This document shows positions 33,435 through 42,123 of a stretch of DNA of 64,000 bases, piece after piece. The stretch comes from Kribbella steppae (GTDB lineage Bacteria; Actinomycetota; Actinomycetes; Propionibacteriales; Kribbellaceae). Positions within the stretch are counted from its first letter, which is position 1, and every line of letters begins with the position of its first letter. The notes beneath the pieces were generated by a model. The model was given only the letters and a program-made list of their open reading frames with translations, had not been told where the DNA came from and did not search any database. The DNA lies in contig NZ_SLWN01000021.1 of the NCBI RefSeq assembly GCF_004342025.1, forward strand, positions 1 through 64,000. Reading direction: 5' to 3'. The translations under genes and the position numbers were made by a program.

Positions 33435-34730
33435 ATGCAACAGGTTCCGTCGCCCCCGGACGCCGCCCGGTCGACACCACCCCTGCGGAAGGAAGGTCGC
33501 CAGGCCCGGCTGACCGCTGGGCTGGTCGCGACCGTGGTGTTCTTGACCGCGATCGCGCCGCTGGCCACCGACATGTATGTCCCGGCGTTCCCGCAGGTCG
33601 CCGGGGAGCTGTCCACGACCGCGACGCAGGTCCAGCTGACGCTGACGACGTTCTTCGTCGGCATGGCGCTCGGCCAGTTGATCGGCGGCCCGGTTTCGGA
33701 CCAACGCGGCCGGCGGATTCCATTGCTCGGGGCACTGCTGGCCATGAACGCGGCCTCGATCGTGTGCGCACTCGCGCCGACCATCGGGGTGATGACGGTG
33801 GCCCGGCTCGTCCAGGGCTTCGCCGGAGGGTGGGCGATGGTGATCGGGCGGGCGATTATCGTCGACCTGGCCACCGGCGCCCAGTTGGTCCGGGTCCTGA
33901 ACGTCATTGCCGCGGTCGGCGGCATCGCTCCCATCGTCGGCCCGCTCCTCGGCGGGTTGATCCTGCAACTGTCCCACTGGCGGGTCTCGTTCTGGCTCGT
34001 CGCAGTGCTCGGTCTTGCGATGACCGTTGCCGTCCTGGTCGCCGTGCCCGAATCGCTCCCTCGCGAGCGCCGTCATGCCGGCGGGCTAGGCAACTTTCTC
34101 GCCGCCGGGCGCATCGTGGTGGGCAACCGGGAGTACGTCGGCTACCTGGTGGTCGCCGGGGCCGCGATGGGTGCGCTGTTCGCCTACGTCGCCACGTCCG
34201 CGTTCGTCCTGCAGAGCATGAACGGGCTCTCGCCGATCGCGTACTCGATCGACTTCGCGGCCAACGCCGTCGGGATGACCGCGGCCGCGCTGATAGCGGC
34301 CCGGCTCGCTGGGCGGGTCTCCACCCGCAAGCTCATCCTGACTGGGCAGATCGCCGCTCTGGCCGCCGGCATCGCCATGCTGGCCGGCGCCCTGTGGCTC
34401 GGCACACCACTGAGTTTGGCGATCGTGTGCTTCTTCGTCCTGATGACCGCCCAGGGGCTCATGATCCCCAACGGCGGCGCCCTCGCCTCCGCCGCCGTAC
34501 CGGACCATCCCGGCACTGGATCGGCCGTGCAGGGGTTCGTCCAATGGGTCGCCGCCGGAACGATCGCCCCGCTCGCCGGACTCGGCGGCGAACACACCGC
34601 CGTGCCGATGGCCACCCTCATGACCGTCGGCGCCGCCGTCTCCATGGTCGGACTCCTGGTCCTGGCCAAGCCGAAGTCCGCGGAGACGGCCAGCAGCCGG
34701 GGCAGGACAGCGCCGCACGCCACGACGTGA
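33435..34730 (+). CDS. MFS multidrug exporter, Bcr/CflA type
   Basis: The 431-residue membrane protein has 12 predicted helices. PLATDMYVPAFPQVAGELS is the Bcr/CflA-type helix 1 motif. Motif A appears as IGGPVSDQRGRRIPLLGALL, and RLVQGFAGGWAMVIGRAII is motif C-like. ATG 33435 follows GAAGAGG. It should export drugs or metabolites by proton antiport. It forms a probable operon with the upstream dehydrogenase and lipoprotein. Confidence 0.9.
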   Translation: MQQVPSPPDAARSTPPLRKEGRQARLTAGLVATVVFLTAIAPLATDMYVPAFPQVAGELSTTATQVQLTLTTFFVGMALGQLIGGPVSDQRGRRIPLLGALLAMNAASIVCALAPTIGVMTVARLVQGFAGGWAMVIGRAIIVDLATGAQLVRVLNVIAAVGGIAPIVGPLLGGLILQLSHWRVSFWLVAVLGLAMTVAVLVAVPESLPRERRHAGGLGNFLAAGRIVVGNREYVGYLVVAGAAMGALFAYVATSAFVLQSMNGLSPIAYSIDFAANAVGMTAAALIAARLAGRVSTRKLILTGQIAALAAGIAMLAGALWLGTPLSLAIVCFFVLMTAQGLMIPNGGALASAAVPDHPGTGSAVQGFVQWVAAGTIAPLAGLGGEHTAVPMATLMTVGAAVSMVGLLVLAKPKSAETASSRGRTAPHATT

Positions 34731-34959
34731 AGATGATCGGAGCCGAGACCGTTCTTTCCTCGCCCGCAGACTGACCATCGGCACGAAAGCCAGGCCCCGC
34801 CGAGACTCCGAACTCCGACGTCGCGGCACACGCCACCGGGCAGGGCCGTGAGACACGACGCGGCTTGGTCCGGCTGGGATGCCCTCCCAGTGCACGTCAC
34901 GAGAGAGACTCCCCCCGCGCTCCGCGGGCGTGTTCCCTGGAGTCACCGACCCGCGGCAT

Positions 34960-35081
34960 CCCGGCCGGGCCGGGTCTTCGACCTCGAGTACCGCTCGGGG
35001 ATGCCGCGGCCGGCTACCAGGCCCCTGGACGCCCGGCAGGCCATCGAGGTCCTGCTACGTCCCCTGAAAAAGAGGAACTAA
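34960..35081 (+). pseudogene. Alcohol dehydrogenase C-terminal remnant
   Basis: GRVFDLEY followed, after a garbled stretch, by LDARQAIEVLLRPLKKRN aligns with the end of the intact dehydrogenase at 31790 (KVFDLVLPLD...RTATKVLLTV). A neighbouring frame supplies AAAGYQA, matching AAEGYRA, so a frameshift is present. It is the tail of a second, related dehydrogenase gene. The rest of 34731-34959 has no recognisable gene. Confidence 0.5.
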
Positions 35082-35086
35082 CGAAC

Positions 35087-35557
35087 ATGACGAAGAAGCT
35101 GAAGATCGCCCCGCTTGCGCTTGCACTTGCGTTTGTGCTCGCGCTTGGGTTCTTGGTTTCCGCGCCCCAGCAAAGCATGGCTGATCGCGGCGCGGGTCCC
35201 CTCATTGGTACCTGGCGCATGACCTCTTTGGAGGTCGGCACCGAAGGGAACCTCCAACCCGTGCCGTACTCCGGCCAGATCGTGTTCACCAAGTCCGGCA
35301 CCATGTCGGTGCAGGCCATGAACCCCGACCCCAACGCTCCGGACACGCCGTACACGAGGAACGGGTACGAAGCCTTCTACGGGACCGTCACGGTCGACCC
35401 GGCCGGCGGGACGTTCGACGTGACCGTCGAGTCGTCCTTGGTACGCGACCTCATCGGGCAGCGTCTTACGCGCGTGTTCGAGGTGTCGGGCAACACGCTG
35501 GTCCTCACGCCGCCAGATCCGGCAGAAGGCTGGCGAGTCACCTACGAGCGGATCTGA
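35087..35557 (+). CDS. Secreted lipocalin-like domain protein
   Basis: The 156-residue protein has a signal sequence (KIAPLALALAFVLALGFLVS) with likely cleavage after the Ala-rich end. The mature domain begins GPLIGTWRMTSLEV and contains IVFTKSGTMSVQAM and RVFEVSGNTLVLTPP, the lipocalin-like (PF13924-type) pattern. ATG 35087 has AGAGGAA upstream. It should bind a small ligand outside the cell. A strong terminator follows. Confidence 0.75.
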   Translation: MTKKLKIAPLALALAFVLALGFLVSAPQQSMADRGAGPLIGTWRMTSLEVGTEGNLQPVPYSGQIVFTKSGTMSVQAMNPDPNAPDTPYTRNGYEAFYGTVTVDPAGGTFDVTVESSLVRDLIGQRLTRVFEVSGNTLVLTPPDPAEGWRVTYERI

Positions 35558-35560
35558 TCG

Positions 35561-35590
35561 GAGAGGCCCCGATCACCCGCGGGGCCTCTC
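35561..35590 (+). terminator. Strong bidirectional hairpin terminator
   Basis: GAGAGGCCCCG (35561-35571) pairs perfectly with CGGGGCCTCTC (35580-35590) over 11 bp with an 8-nt loop. It lies 3 bp after the lipocalin-like gene and before the convergent membrane protein. Confidence 0.8.
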
Positions 35591-35612
35591 TCCGTACGTC
35601 GGCGGACGCACG

Positions 35613-36328
35613 TCACGGGCAGGTGTCCCGCCGGAACGACGCCGCGGGAGTGTCGCGTGGGGGGTGGTGAAACCAGCCAGTGGTGTGCAGGGGGCAGCGG
35701 CCCGTCAGATGGGCAGTGGCGCCGACCCGGCCGGCGACGAGGATCCGGGACAGCCAGCGGATCCGTCGGCGCAGCACGAGCAGGAGGACGACACTGATCG
35801 CGGCCGCCGCGGCGGGTAGCGGTGCTGGTTTGTTATCGGGCGGCGTTGGGTAGCCGCCGTCGGAGAGGCTGGCGGCGCGTTCGAAGTGGTTGCGGGAAAA
35901 CGGGAAGAACGCGCCGTCGGCGTAGTACGCCGCGGGAAACGCCAGAGGGCCGCCGATAAGGGTGAGCACGGCCCACTGGTCGGTGTGCCGGGACTCGTGC
36001 CGAGCGAGCTGCATCTCGTTGCCCCGGGTGGAGGAGATGTTCGGACCGTACCGGACGTACCCCTGCCCTTCTTGAACTAGCAGCCCGCGCCCTTCGGCCG
36101 CCAGCCCGAAGCCACGAGCGCCCTGGAGCAGGCTTGATGACTCGTAGTCGGTGGGCATCCAGGCCACGAAAATGTCGCCGACCGTACTGCGCGACGGCGC
36201 ATAGCCGGTAGTGCCCAGATCAGGCCCAAGGCACCGAAACACATCACCAGCGAGGCTTGCCATGCCGCCGCGCCGACACGGTGCAACAAGCGCCGCTTGT
36301 CCGTCCAGGTGAAACGCCCCTGTGCCAT
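35613..36328 (-). pseudogene. Membrane protein with HESRH motif, frameshifted
   Basis: ATG 36328 starts AQGRFTWTDKRRLLHRVGAA, then a membrane helix SLVMCFGALGLIWALPAM, then reads out of frame. The downstream frame continues VGDIFVAWMPTDYESSSLLQ, then EMQLARHESRHTDQWAVLTL, ending with a second hydrophobic helix (AAAISVVLLLVLRRRIRW). The join needs one frameshift near 36195. HESRHxDQ resembles a metal-binding HExxH-like motif in a conserved actinobacterial family of unknown function. If the shift is an assembly error the gene is intact. Confidence 0.5.
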
Positions 36329-36550
36329 CTGAACCGCCCGAAGGGCTCGCCGATCGGATCGTCGGCCGGCACGTCAGCTGCGACGACCAAGGCGCCGCAA
36401 CCGCATACTCGGCCTGCGCGGCACCGGCCTTGGCCAGGATCTTACGGCTCTCGCACATCTGCTAGAACTCGCAGGTGTTGTGGGAGGCGAAGAACGACTC
36501 CGCAAGTGGCACGCGCACCCTCTGGCTGACACCTGAGGTAGCACCAATCC

Positions 36551-37138
36551 ATGCTCAGAAGAGTTCAGTCAACTAGTCGGGTCGCGGTGGTGCGACGCGG
36601 TGACACGGCGCGGTTGTGGACCCGCAACCGCAACGACATCAGTGACCGGTTCCCCGACATCGTCGCCGCCGCCGAGAAGCAGCTCCGCGATGGAGCGGTC
36701 CTGGACGGTGAACTGGTCATCCTCGGCGCCGACGGCCAGCTCAGCTTCGACGCTCTCCAGCAACGACTTGTCACCAGCCCGGCCAAGGCTCGCGCCAAGG
36801 CAGCCCAGCTACCTGCCGCCTATGCTGCCTTCGACCTGCTGGCGATCGGCGGCGTCGATCTACGCACGCAGCGGTGGACAGCGCGCCGCCAGCGACTCGA
36901 TCAACTGGCCGCCGGTTGGGCGCCGCCGCTGCAACTGACCCCGGTGACCAGTGATGTCGACGAGGCGAGGGAGTGGTTTGAGGTGCTGCACGCCGCGATG
37001 GGAGTGGAAGGGCTCGTCGTCAAAGGCGCCGCGACCCGCTACACCCCCGGCCGCAGAGACGCCTGGGTCAAGGTCAATTCTGTTGGGGTGAATCGTGTCC
37101 GGCTCATCGCCACAGGCGCAAGCTGGCAGCTCGGGTAG
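36551..37138 (+). pseudogene. ATP-dependent DNA ligase, C-terminal fragment
   Basis: From about 36578 the frame reads RVAVVRRGDTARLWTRNRND, then DGAVLDGELVILGADGQLSF and EGLVVKGAATRYTPGRRDAW, then VKVNSV. These are adenylation-domain blocks (motifs III, IV and V). The nucleotidyl Lys block is missing, so the 195-residue product cannot be self-adenylated. It picks up where the fragment at 30372 ends, in the same orientation. Confidence 0.7.
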
Positions 37139-37315
37139 CGGTCGGGACCGCGGCCCTAGTGCGCGACAGGTGTCGTGGACGAGTGGCGCTCGATGATGGC
37201 GAGGCTCGGAAAGGGACCTGCCTGACTTGGCCGGGGGCTTCGCTGGCCCCATCGGACAATCCAGGCAAAGGCGCAGGGCGGCAAGCGTCGCCGTCGACGG
37301 TGGCCGCCCGCCCGG

Positions 37316-38743
37316 TCATCGAAGGAGGAAGTTGAGGAGGGCATCGGCAGTCTTGCCGAAGGGGGCACGCACGAGGCGTGTGCTGTTCCAGCGACCCTGC
37401 ACGAAGATGCCCTTGGGGTGGCTGAGTGTCCGGAAGCCCTCGATCCCGTGGTACTTGCCCATCCCACTGGCGCCGACGCCGCCGAACGGGAGATCGTCCT
37501 GCCCGACATGCATGATCGTGCCGTTGATGGTGACGTTGCCGGACGTCGTCCGGTCGAGCACCCGGCGCAGGTCTGTGTCGTCGTCGCCGAAGTAGTAGAG
37601 CGCGAGCGGTCGCGGTCGTGCATTCACGTAGTCGATGGCGTCGTCGAGATCGCGGTACGGGAAGATCGGCAGGATGGGGCCGAAGATCTCCTCGTGGGCG
37701 ATCCGCATGTCGTCGGTGACGCCGAGCACGACGGTCGGTGCGAGGGTGTGAGGACGATGGGAGGCTTCGCCTGGCCGGTGTCCGACCTCGATGATCCGTG
37801 CCCCGTGGGCACGGGCGTCGTCGATCAGGTCGGTGAGGATCGCGTGCTGCTGGTCGTTGACGATCGAGGTGTAGTCCTTGCTCGTCGGGCCGTCGGGATA
37901 GGCGGCCTTCACCAGCCTGTCGTAGCTGTCGATGAAGGTGTCGATCTCGGTTTGGTGTACCAGGGCGTAGTCGGGGGCGATGCAGGTCTGCCCGCCGCTG
38001 AGAAGCTTCCCGAAGACGATGTCGGCCACGGCCTGGTCCTGCACGTGTCCCTTGGCGACGATTGCCGGAGACTTGCCGCCGAGTTCGAGTGTGACGGGGA
38101 CGAGGTTCTCGCTGGCCGCCTTCATGACGGCTCGTCCGACGGCGGTGCTTCCGGTGAAGACGAGATGATCGAACGGCAGGGAGGAGAACGCGGAACCATC
38201 GCCGTTGACGATCGTGACCTGCTCTTCGGGGAAGAGCTCGCTGATCATCGACGCGAGCACGGCGTTGGTCGCGGGGGCGAACTTCGACGGTTTGAGCATG
38301 ACGCGGTTGCCGGCGGCGATCGCGGTGACGACCGGCATCAGCGACAGGTTGACGGGGTAGTTCCACGGTGAGATGACGCCGACCACTCCGAGTGGTTGGT
38401 ATTCGATGTGGTTGCTGCCGAAACGCAAGGTCGGGGCGATGTGGCGGCGGGTCGGCCGCATGAATCGACGGAGATTCCGGTCCAGGTAGTCGATGCCCTG
38501 GATGACTCCGAGGACCTCCATCATCGCTGTCTCGTGTCGCGACCGATTGCCGAAATCGGTGTTGATCGCCTCCTCGATGGCGCTCCGCCGTGCGAGCAGT
38601 GCCGCCTTGAACTTCTTCAGGTCGCTCCGTCGCGTCGCCAATGGCGGTGCCCCGTCGCGGAGATAGGCGGCGCGTTGTGCAGCGAGGATGTCGCTGAAGC
38701 GCTCCACGTCGGTGCGCTGCGGGGTGACTGCTGTGAGGGTCAC
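37316..38743 (-). CDS. Aldehyde dehydrogenase, coniferyl aldehyde type
   Basis: The 475-residue protein oxidises aldehydes with NAD(P). VTLELGGKSPAIVAKG supplies the general-base Glu, SGGQTCIAPDYALV the catalytic Cys, and EEIFGPILPIFPYRDLDDAI the cofactor region. Length and FGNRSRHETAMMEVLGVIQG fit the coniferyl aldehyde dehydrogenase branch. GTG 38743 has AAGGAA about 8 nt upstream. It is 49 bp from the SDR gene on the same strand, a probable two-gene operon for alcohol-to-acid oxidation. The 177 bp before its stop (37139-37315) hold nothing I can name. Confidence 0.92.
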   Translation of the reverse strand: MTLTAVTPQRTDVERFSDILAAQRAAYLRDGAPPLATRRSDLKKFKAALLARRSAIEEAINTDFGNRSRHETAMMEVLGVIQGIDYLDRNLRRFMRPTRRHIAPTLRFGSNHIEYQPLGVVGVISPWNYPVNLSLMPVVTAIAAGNRVMLKPSKFAPATNAVLASMISELFPEEQVTIVNGDGSAFSSLPFDHLVFTGSTAVGRAVMKAASENLVPVTLELGGKSPAIVAKGHVQDQAVADIVFGKLLSGGQTCIAPDYALVHQTEIDTFIDSYDRLVKAAYPDGPTSKDYTSIVNDQQHAILTDLIDDARAHGARIIEVGHRPGEASHRPHTLAPTVVLGVTDDMRIAHEEIFGPILPIFPYRDLDDAIDYVNARPRPLALYYFGDDDTDLRRVLDRTTSGNVTINGTIMHVGQDDLPFGGVGASGMGKYHGIEGFRTLSHPKGIFVQGRWNSTRLVRAPFGKTADALLNFLLR

Positions 38744-38792
38744 GATGTTGTTCCTTTGCTGTTGTAGGTGGGGTGCTGACTGGGAGGACCCG

Positions 38793-39581
38793 TTAGTGGC
38801 GCGCCATCCGGCCCATGATCTGGACGACCTGTCGCCGCGGGAGCAGCCTGCTGGCGAAGGCGAGCGGGCGGCCGTTGGTGACCACCGAAGGCGGTGCGGA
38901 GCGGCGGTCCAAGGTTGCGAGGGCTGTCTTGACGACGGCCTCAGGGGTGGCCCGTTTGGCGCCGTAGTCGGCTGTCTGGCTGCCGGCGGCGTCGAAGAAA
39001 TCGGTGTCGATCGCACCGGGGCAGACGGCGAGGACGCGCAGCCCGGTGCCGCGCGACTCCTCCCACAGGCCTTCGGTGAAGCTGAGCACGAATGCCTTGG
39101 TGGCGCCGTACACGCTCATGTAGGGCGTCGGCTGAAAACCCAGCAGGCTCGCGACGTTGATCAGTACGCCGTTGCCGGCCGCTGTCAACGGATCGATGTA
39201 GGCCCGGCTCAGGTCGACCAGTGCGCCGACGTTGAGCGCGATCATGCTCTGCAGGCGCTCTGCGTCCTCGTCTTTAAAGGCATCGTGGGTGCCGAAGCCG
39301 GCGTTGTTCACCAGGCTCGTCGCATGGATGCCGCGGGATTCGAGTTCGGCTCGGAGGTCCCGGCCGGCGTCGGGCTGACCGAGGTCGCGGGCAATGACGG
39401 TCACCGTGATGCCGTGGGCGCGGGTGAGTTCGTCGGCCAGGCTCTCGAGCCGGTCCGCTCGGCGAGCGACGAGAACGAGGTTGGAACCACGAGCGGCGAG
39501 CTGGCGTGCGAACTCGGCGCCGAGGCCGGCGCTCGCTCCGGTGACGATGGTGGTCTGTTTGCGGTAGTCAATCTTGGTCAT
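38793..39581 (-). CDS. SDR-family oxidoreductase
   Basis: The 262-residue protein has TGASAGLGAEFARQLAARG, VNNAGFGTHDAF, the catalytic YGATKAFVLSF, and PGAIDTDFFDAAG. It belongs to the DltE/SDR branch acting on unknown alcohols or ketones. ATG 39581 has no ribosome site; TAGAGT lies 7 bp upstream on the minus strand as a -10, so the message is probably leaderless. It diverges from the TetR gene at 39655. Confidence 0.9.
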   Translation of the reverse strand: MTKIDYRKQTTIVTGASAGLGAEFARQLAARGSNLVLVARRADRLESLADELTRAHGITVTVIARDLGQPDAGRDLRAELESRGIHATSLVNNAGFGTHDAFKDEDAERLQSMIALNVGALVDLSRAYIDPLTAAGNGVLINVASLLGFQPTPYMSVYGATKAFVLSFTEGLWEESRGTGLRVLAVCPGAIDTDFFDAAGSQTADYGAKRATPEAVVKTALATLDRRSAPPSVVTNGRPLAFASRLLPRRQVVQIMGRMARH

Positions 39582-39604
39582 GCCATACACTCTAGGCATA
39601 GTGA

Positions 39605-39648
39605 TGCACTGAGTGCAAGTTGATACATCGAATGAACCGACGTACCAT
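39605..39648. promoter_or_regulatory. Divergent promoters and TetR operator
   Basis: TGCACTGAGTGCA (39605-39617) is a 13-bp dyad with a single central base. On the plus strand TTGATA (39620-39625) and TACCAT (39643-39648), 17 bp apart, predict a start at 39655, the TetR ATG. On the minus strand TTGCAC and TAGAGT form a second promoter whose start coincides with the SDR ATG. The dyad covers the minus-strand -35 region, so the TetR protein could repress the SDR operon. Confidence 0.65.
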
Positions 39649-39654
39649 CGGTGC

Positions 39655-40269
39655 ATGACGCAGAAACAGACCCCTCTTCGTGAGCAGACCCGCTCCGTGG
39701 TCCGCTCTCTCCTCGCCCGGACCGCGGTCGACCTGTTCGCTGCCAAGGGGTACGACGACACGACGCTCGACGAGGTCGCCGCGGCAGCGGGTGTGTCCCG
39801 GCGGACCTTGTTCAACTACTTCCGCAACAAGGAAGACCTCGCACTCAGTGGCCTGGCCGAACAGGGCGAACTGATTGCCGCCCGCTTCGCCGAGCGCCCG
39901 GCCGACGAGGACCCGTGGACGTCGCTGCGCGCGGCTTTCCAGGTGCTCGGGGAGATCGACATGAGTGCCGAGCGCCAGCTCGAGATGGTCACGCTGCTGT
40001 TCGGCAATGAGAGCCTGCGCGCCGGCCACGCCGAGAAACAGGCTCGGTGGCAAGACCTGCTCTCACCACTGATCGAGCCGCGACTGCCCGACTCCGACCG
40101 CCGCGCCCTCGAGGCGCGCGCGATCGCGGCCGCTGCGATCACGTGCCTGCAGGCAGCAACAGAAGAGTGGATGCGCCTGGGCGGAAAGGCCGACCAGTTC
40201 GACCTCTACGACACCGCTGTACGGGCGATCCGCGGTCCCGCCGCACAACCAGAGAAGAAGATGACATGA
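39655..40269 (+). CDS. TetR-family transcriptional regulator
   Basis: The 204-residue protein has the TetR helix-turn-helix TLDEVAAAAGVSRRTLFNYF followed by RNKEDLALSGLAE. The RRTLFNYF form is typical of AcrR-like regulators. The C-terminal ligand domain is intact (LVTLLF region near residue 110). It is leaderless by the promoter prediction and overlaps the next gene (ATGA). It probably regulates itself and the divergent SDR/aldehyde dehydrogenase operon. Confidence 0.92.
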   Translation: MTQKQTPLREQTRSVVRSLLARTAVDLFAAKGYDDTTLDEVAAAAGVSRRTLFNYFRNKEDLALSGLAEQGELIAARFAERPADEDPWTSLRAAFQVLGEIDMSAERQLEMVTLLFGNESLRAGHAEKQARWQDLLSPLIEPRLPDSDRRALEARAIAAAAITCLQAATEEWMRLGGKADQFDLYDTAVRAIRGPAAQPEKKMT

Positions 40270-41066
40270 CCGATCGCCTCCCCGCCGTCGACCTGCCGAA
40301 CATGGTCGCCGCACTCCGCACCGAACGCACCGAGATGCTCGACTTCACGCGCACCCTCACCGACAACGAATGGAGGGCACCCAGCGCCGCGGCCGGATGG
40401 AGCATCGCCGACGTAGTCGGCCATATCGCTGCGACAGCTCACAACTTCTATGCACCCTCTCTGGAGAGCTTGCGAACCAAGGATCTCGAGGCCTCGAACG
40501 AGGGCCCCGTTGAACGACGCCGCAGCTGGACCCGTGAGCGGGTGATGACGGACTACGAGAAGTCGAGTCGACGAGCGATCTCGCTCGTCAATGCGATCAG
40601 ACGATCACCTGCGGCGCGACTGCGCTTCTCCCTCGCGGAACTGGGACGATATCCCATCGGCCTCATGATTGGTGGAGCGCTGGTGTTCGACCACCACACG
40701 CACCTGCGCCACGACATAGCCCCGGCACTGGGGCGGCCGGTGCCAGCCACCGACGCCGACCGGATGCGGGCTGTGCTGACCTGGATGACGGTGGTGCTGA
40801 GCAATCAAGTCGCCCAAGCGCCGGTCGACGGACTCGACGCCCGCATCGCCCTGACTCTCACCGGACCCGGCGGTGGAACGTGGTGGATCGACGAAGCCGG
40901 CGTCCTCATCCCATCCGACGGCAAGGTGGCCGCACACATCTCCGCCCCTGCGCTGACCTTCCCCGACTGGGGCACGCAGCGGTCGTCCTGGCGCGACAGC
41001 GACGTCACAGTCACCGGCGACGCCCAGCTCGCCGCCCGCTTCCTGGACGCCGTCAACGTCATCTGA
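40266..41066 (+). CDS. Maleylpyruvate isomerase/DinB-family protein (mycothiol-dependent type)
   Basis: The 266-residue protein has the DinB four-helix opening LRTERTEMLDFTRTLTDNEW, then GWSIADVVGHIAATAHNFYA with the metal-ligand His, and FDHHTHLRHDIAPALG with the second ligand pair. The C-terminal SCP2-like half (ARIALTLTGPGGGTWWI) fits the TIGR03083 family. Members use mycothiol as cofactor. Its ATG overlaps the tetR stop, so it shares the regulator's control. Confidence 0.82.
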   Translation: MTDRLPAVDLPNMVAALRTERTEMLDFTRTLTDNEWRAPSAAAGWSIADVVGHIAATAHNFYAPSLESLRTKDLEASNEGPVERRRSWTRERVMTDYEKSSRRAISLVNAIRRSPAARLRFSLAELGRYPIGLMIGGALVFDHHTHLRHDIAPALGRPVPATDADRMRAVLTWMTVVLSNQVAQAPVDGLDARIALTLTGPGGGTWWIDEAGVLIPSDGKVAAHISAPALTFPDWGTQRSSWRDSDVTVTGDAQLAARFLDAVNVI

Positions 41067-41360
41067 TCAGGAGGGCACCCCAGGCGCCCGCCCCACAGCC
41101 AGACCCGGACCGCTGGCCTACAACGCATAGTGGGAGTTGCGCGATGGACTGACCTTTCGAGACCGCGCCGGAGCCTAGGTTCGATCTGGCGGTTGCCGCA
41201 TACCACAGCGTTCACTGCCACGGCGGCGGCGAGTTCTGGCCGGGGCGTGCCGGCTTCGAATAGTGCAGTTCTGATAACCCTCGCTCCCACCGGTCGGCGC
41301 GGGCATAGACCCAGGCGACGCGGACCAGATGCCCTGACGCCGCGGAGACCGCTGCGACCG
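41067..41360. other. Intergenic region with no supported gene
   Basis: This 294-bp stretch separates the isomerase gene from the DUF6262 gene on the other strand. One plus frame reads LAVAAYHSVHCHGGGEFWPG before a stop near 41264, but I recognise no family. Confidence 0.35.
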
Positions 41361-41930
41361 TCACGTCGCTGGCGCCCGGGTGTTGAGCTGGGTCATCAGT
41401 TCGCGGTTCGCCGCTCGAGCGGCGACGAGCTCGTCGGTGCGTTCCTCTAGTTGGCGGCGTAGCTCGAGGAGCTGTTGCTGGCTATCGACGAGTGTCTTTT
41501 GCAGGCTGCCGATGGCGTCGGGAGCACCAAGTCCGCTGTCGCGGAACGCGGCCTCGCCGAGGCTTTCGGACAACCGGCTCTCCAGAGCGCGGATGTGCTG
41601 ATGGAGCCGCGCATTGTGCGCGCGGACGTTGAGCAGGTCGGCTCGAAGCGATGCGACGCTCGCCGCGCTGGTGGATGGTGCCGACTCGGCTGGCACGGCG
41701 GCGGCGGCCAGAACGGCAGCGTGCAGGTCGGGATGTCGATGGATGAAGCTGCGGTGCACTCTGGCGACTCGCGCGATCGAAGACACGGTGATCACCGCTC
41801 CGTCGGAGCGAAGCTGAGCGATCGCGTGGTGGACCTGCAGGGGTCGCCTCGCGGTATCTCGCCGTCGGGCCAGCACCAGGTGGTTCCCGTCACCGATGCC
41901 GGGCTCGGTGTTGCTGGTCGTTGGGGTCAT
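41361..41930 (-). CDS. DUF6262-like (Tn554 TnpC-type) accessory protein
   Basis: The 189-residue protein has an N-terminal helix-turn-helix-like part (HAIAQLRSDGAVITVSSIAR, then VARVHRSFIHRHPDLHAAVL) and a C-terminal coiled coil (LQKTLVDSQQQLLELRRQLE). This is the layout of DUF6262 proteins, which follow two tyrosine-recombinase genes in Tn554-like transposons and assist transposition. The recombinases are not present upstream, so it is probably an orphan. Its start overlaps the stop of the upstream small gene (ATGA). Confidence 0.7.
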   Translation of the reverse strand: MTPTTSNTEPGIGDGNHLVLARRRDTARRPLQVHHAIAQLRSDGAVITVSSIARVARVHRSFIHRHPDLHAAVLAAAAVPAESAPSTSAASVASLRADLLNVRAHNARLHQHIRALESRLSESLGEAAFRDSGLGAPDAIGSLQKTLVDSQQQLLELRRQLEERTDELVAARAANRELMTQLNTRAPAT

Positions 41931-42118
41931 CGCCCTGCCGCTTTGATGTCGCGCGGATCACTGACGGACGGCGGCGCTGTTGGCATCCCGAGGTGGACGA
42001 TCGTGGTGACGGTTCGCCGGGTGCTGCGCAGCACGTCGACCGCCTCGGTGATCTGGTCGCGTTCGGCTTCGGTGAGGTCGTCGACGTGGTCTTCCAGGCG
42101 CCTGATCAGTGCGCGCAC
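41927..42118 (-). CDS. Hypothetical small protein coupled to the DUF6262 gene
   Basis: GTG 42118 gives 63 residues beginning RALIRRLEDHVDDLTEAERD, an acidic helical protein. GGAG lies about 10 nt upstream. The stop overlaps the DUF6262 start. It could be the tail of a lost recombinase gene or an independent small protein; I cannot tell which. Confidence 0.4.
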   Translation of the reverse strand: MRALIRRLEDHVDDLTEAERDQITEAVDVLRSTRRTVTTIVHLGMPTAPPSVSDPRDIKAAGR

Positions 42119-42123
42119 AATGA

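Noticed and set aside
36430..36540. A plus frame reading LTALAHLLELAGVVGGEERL before the second ligase fragment
   Set aside because: Short, no start codon or family match; could not be told from random coding-like sequence.
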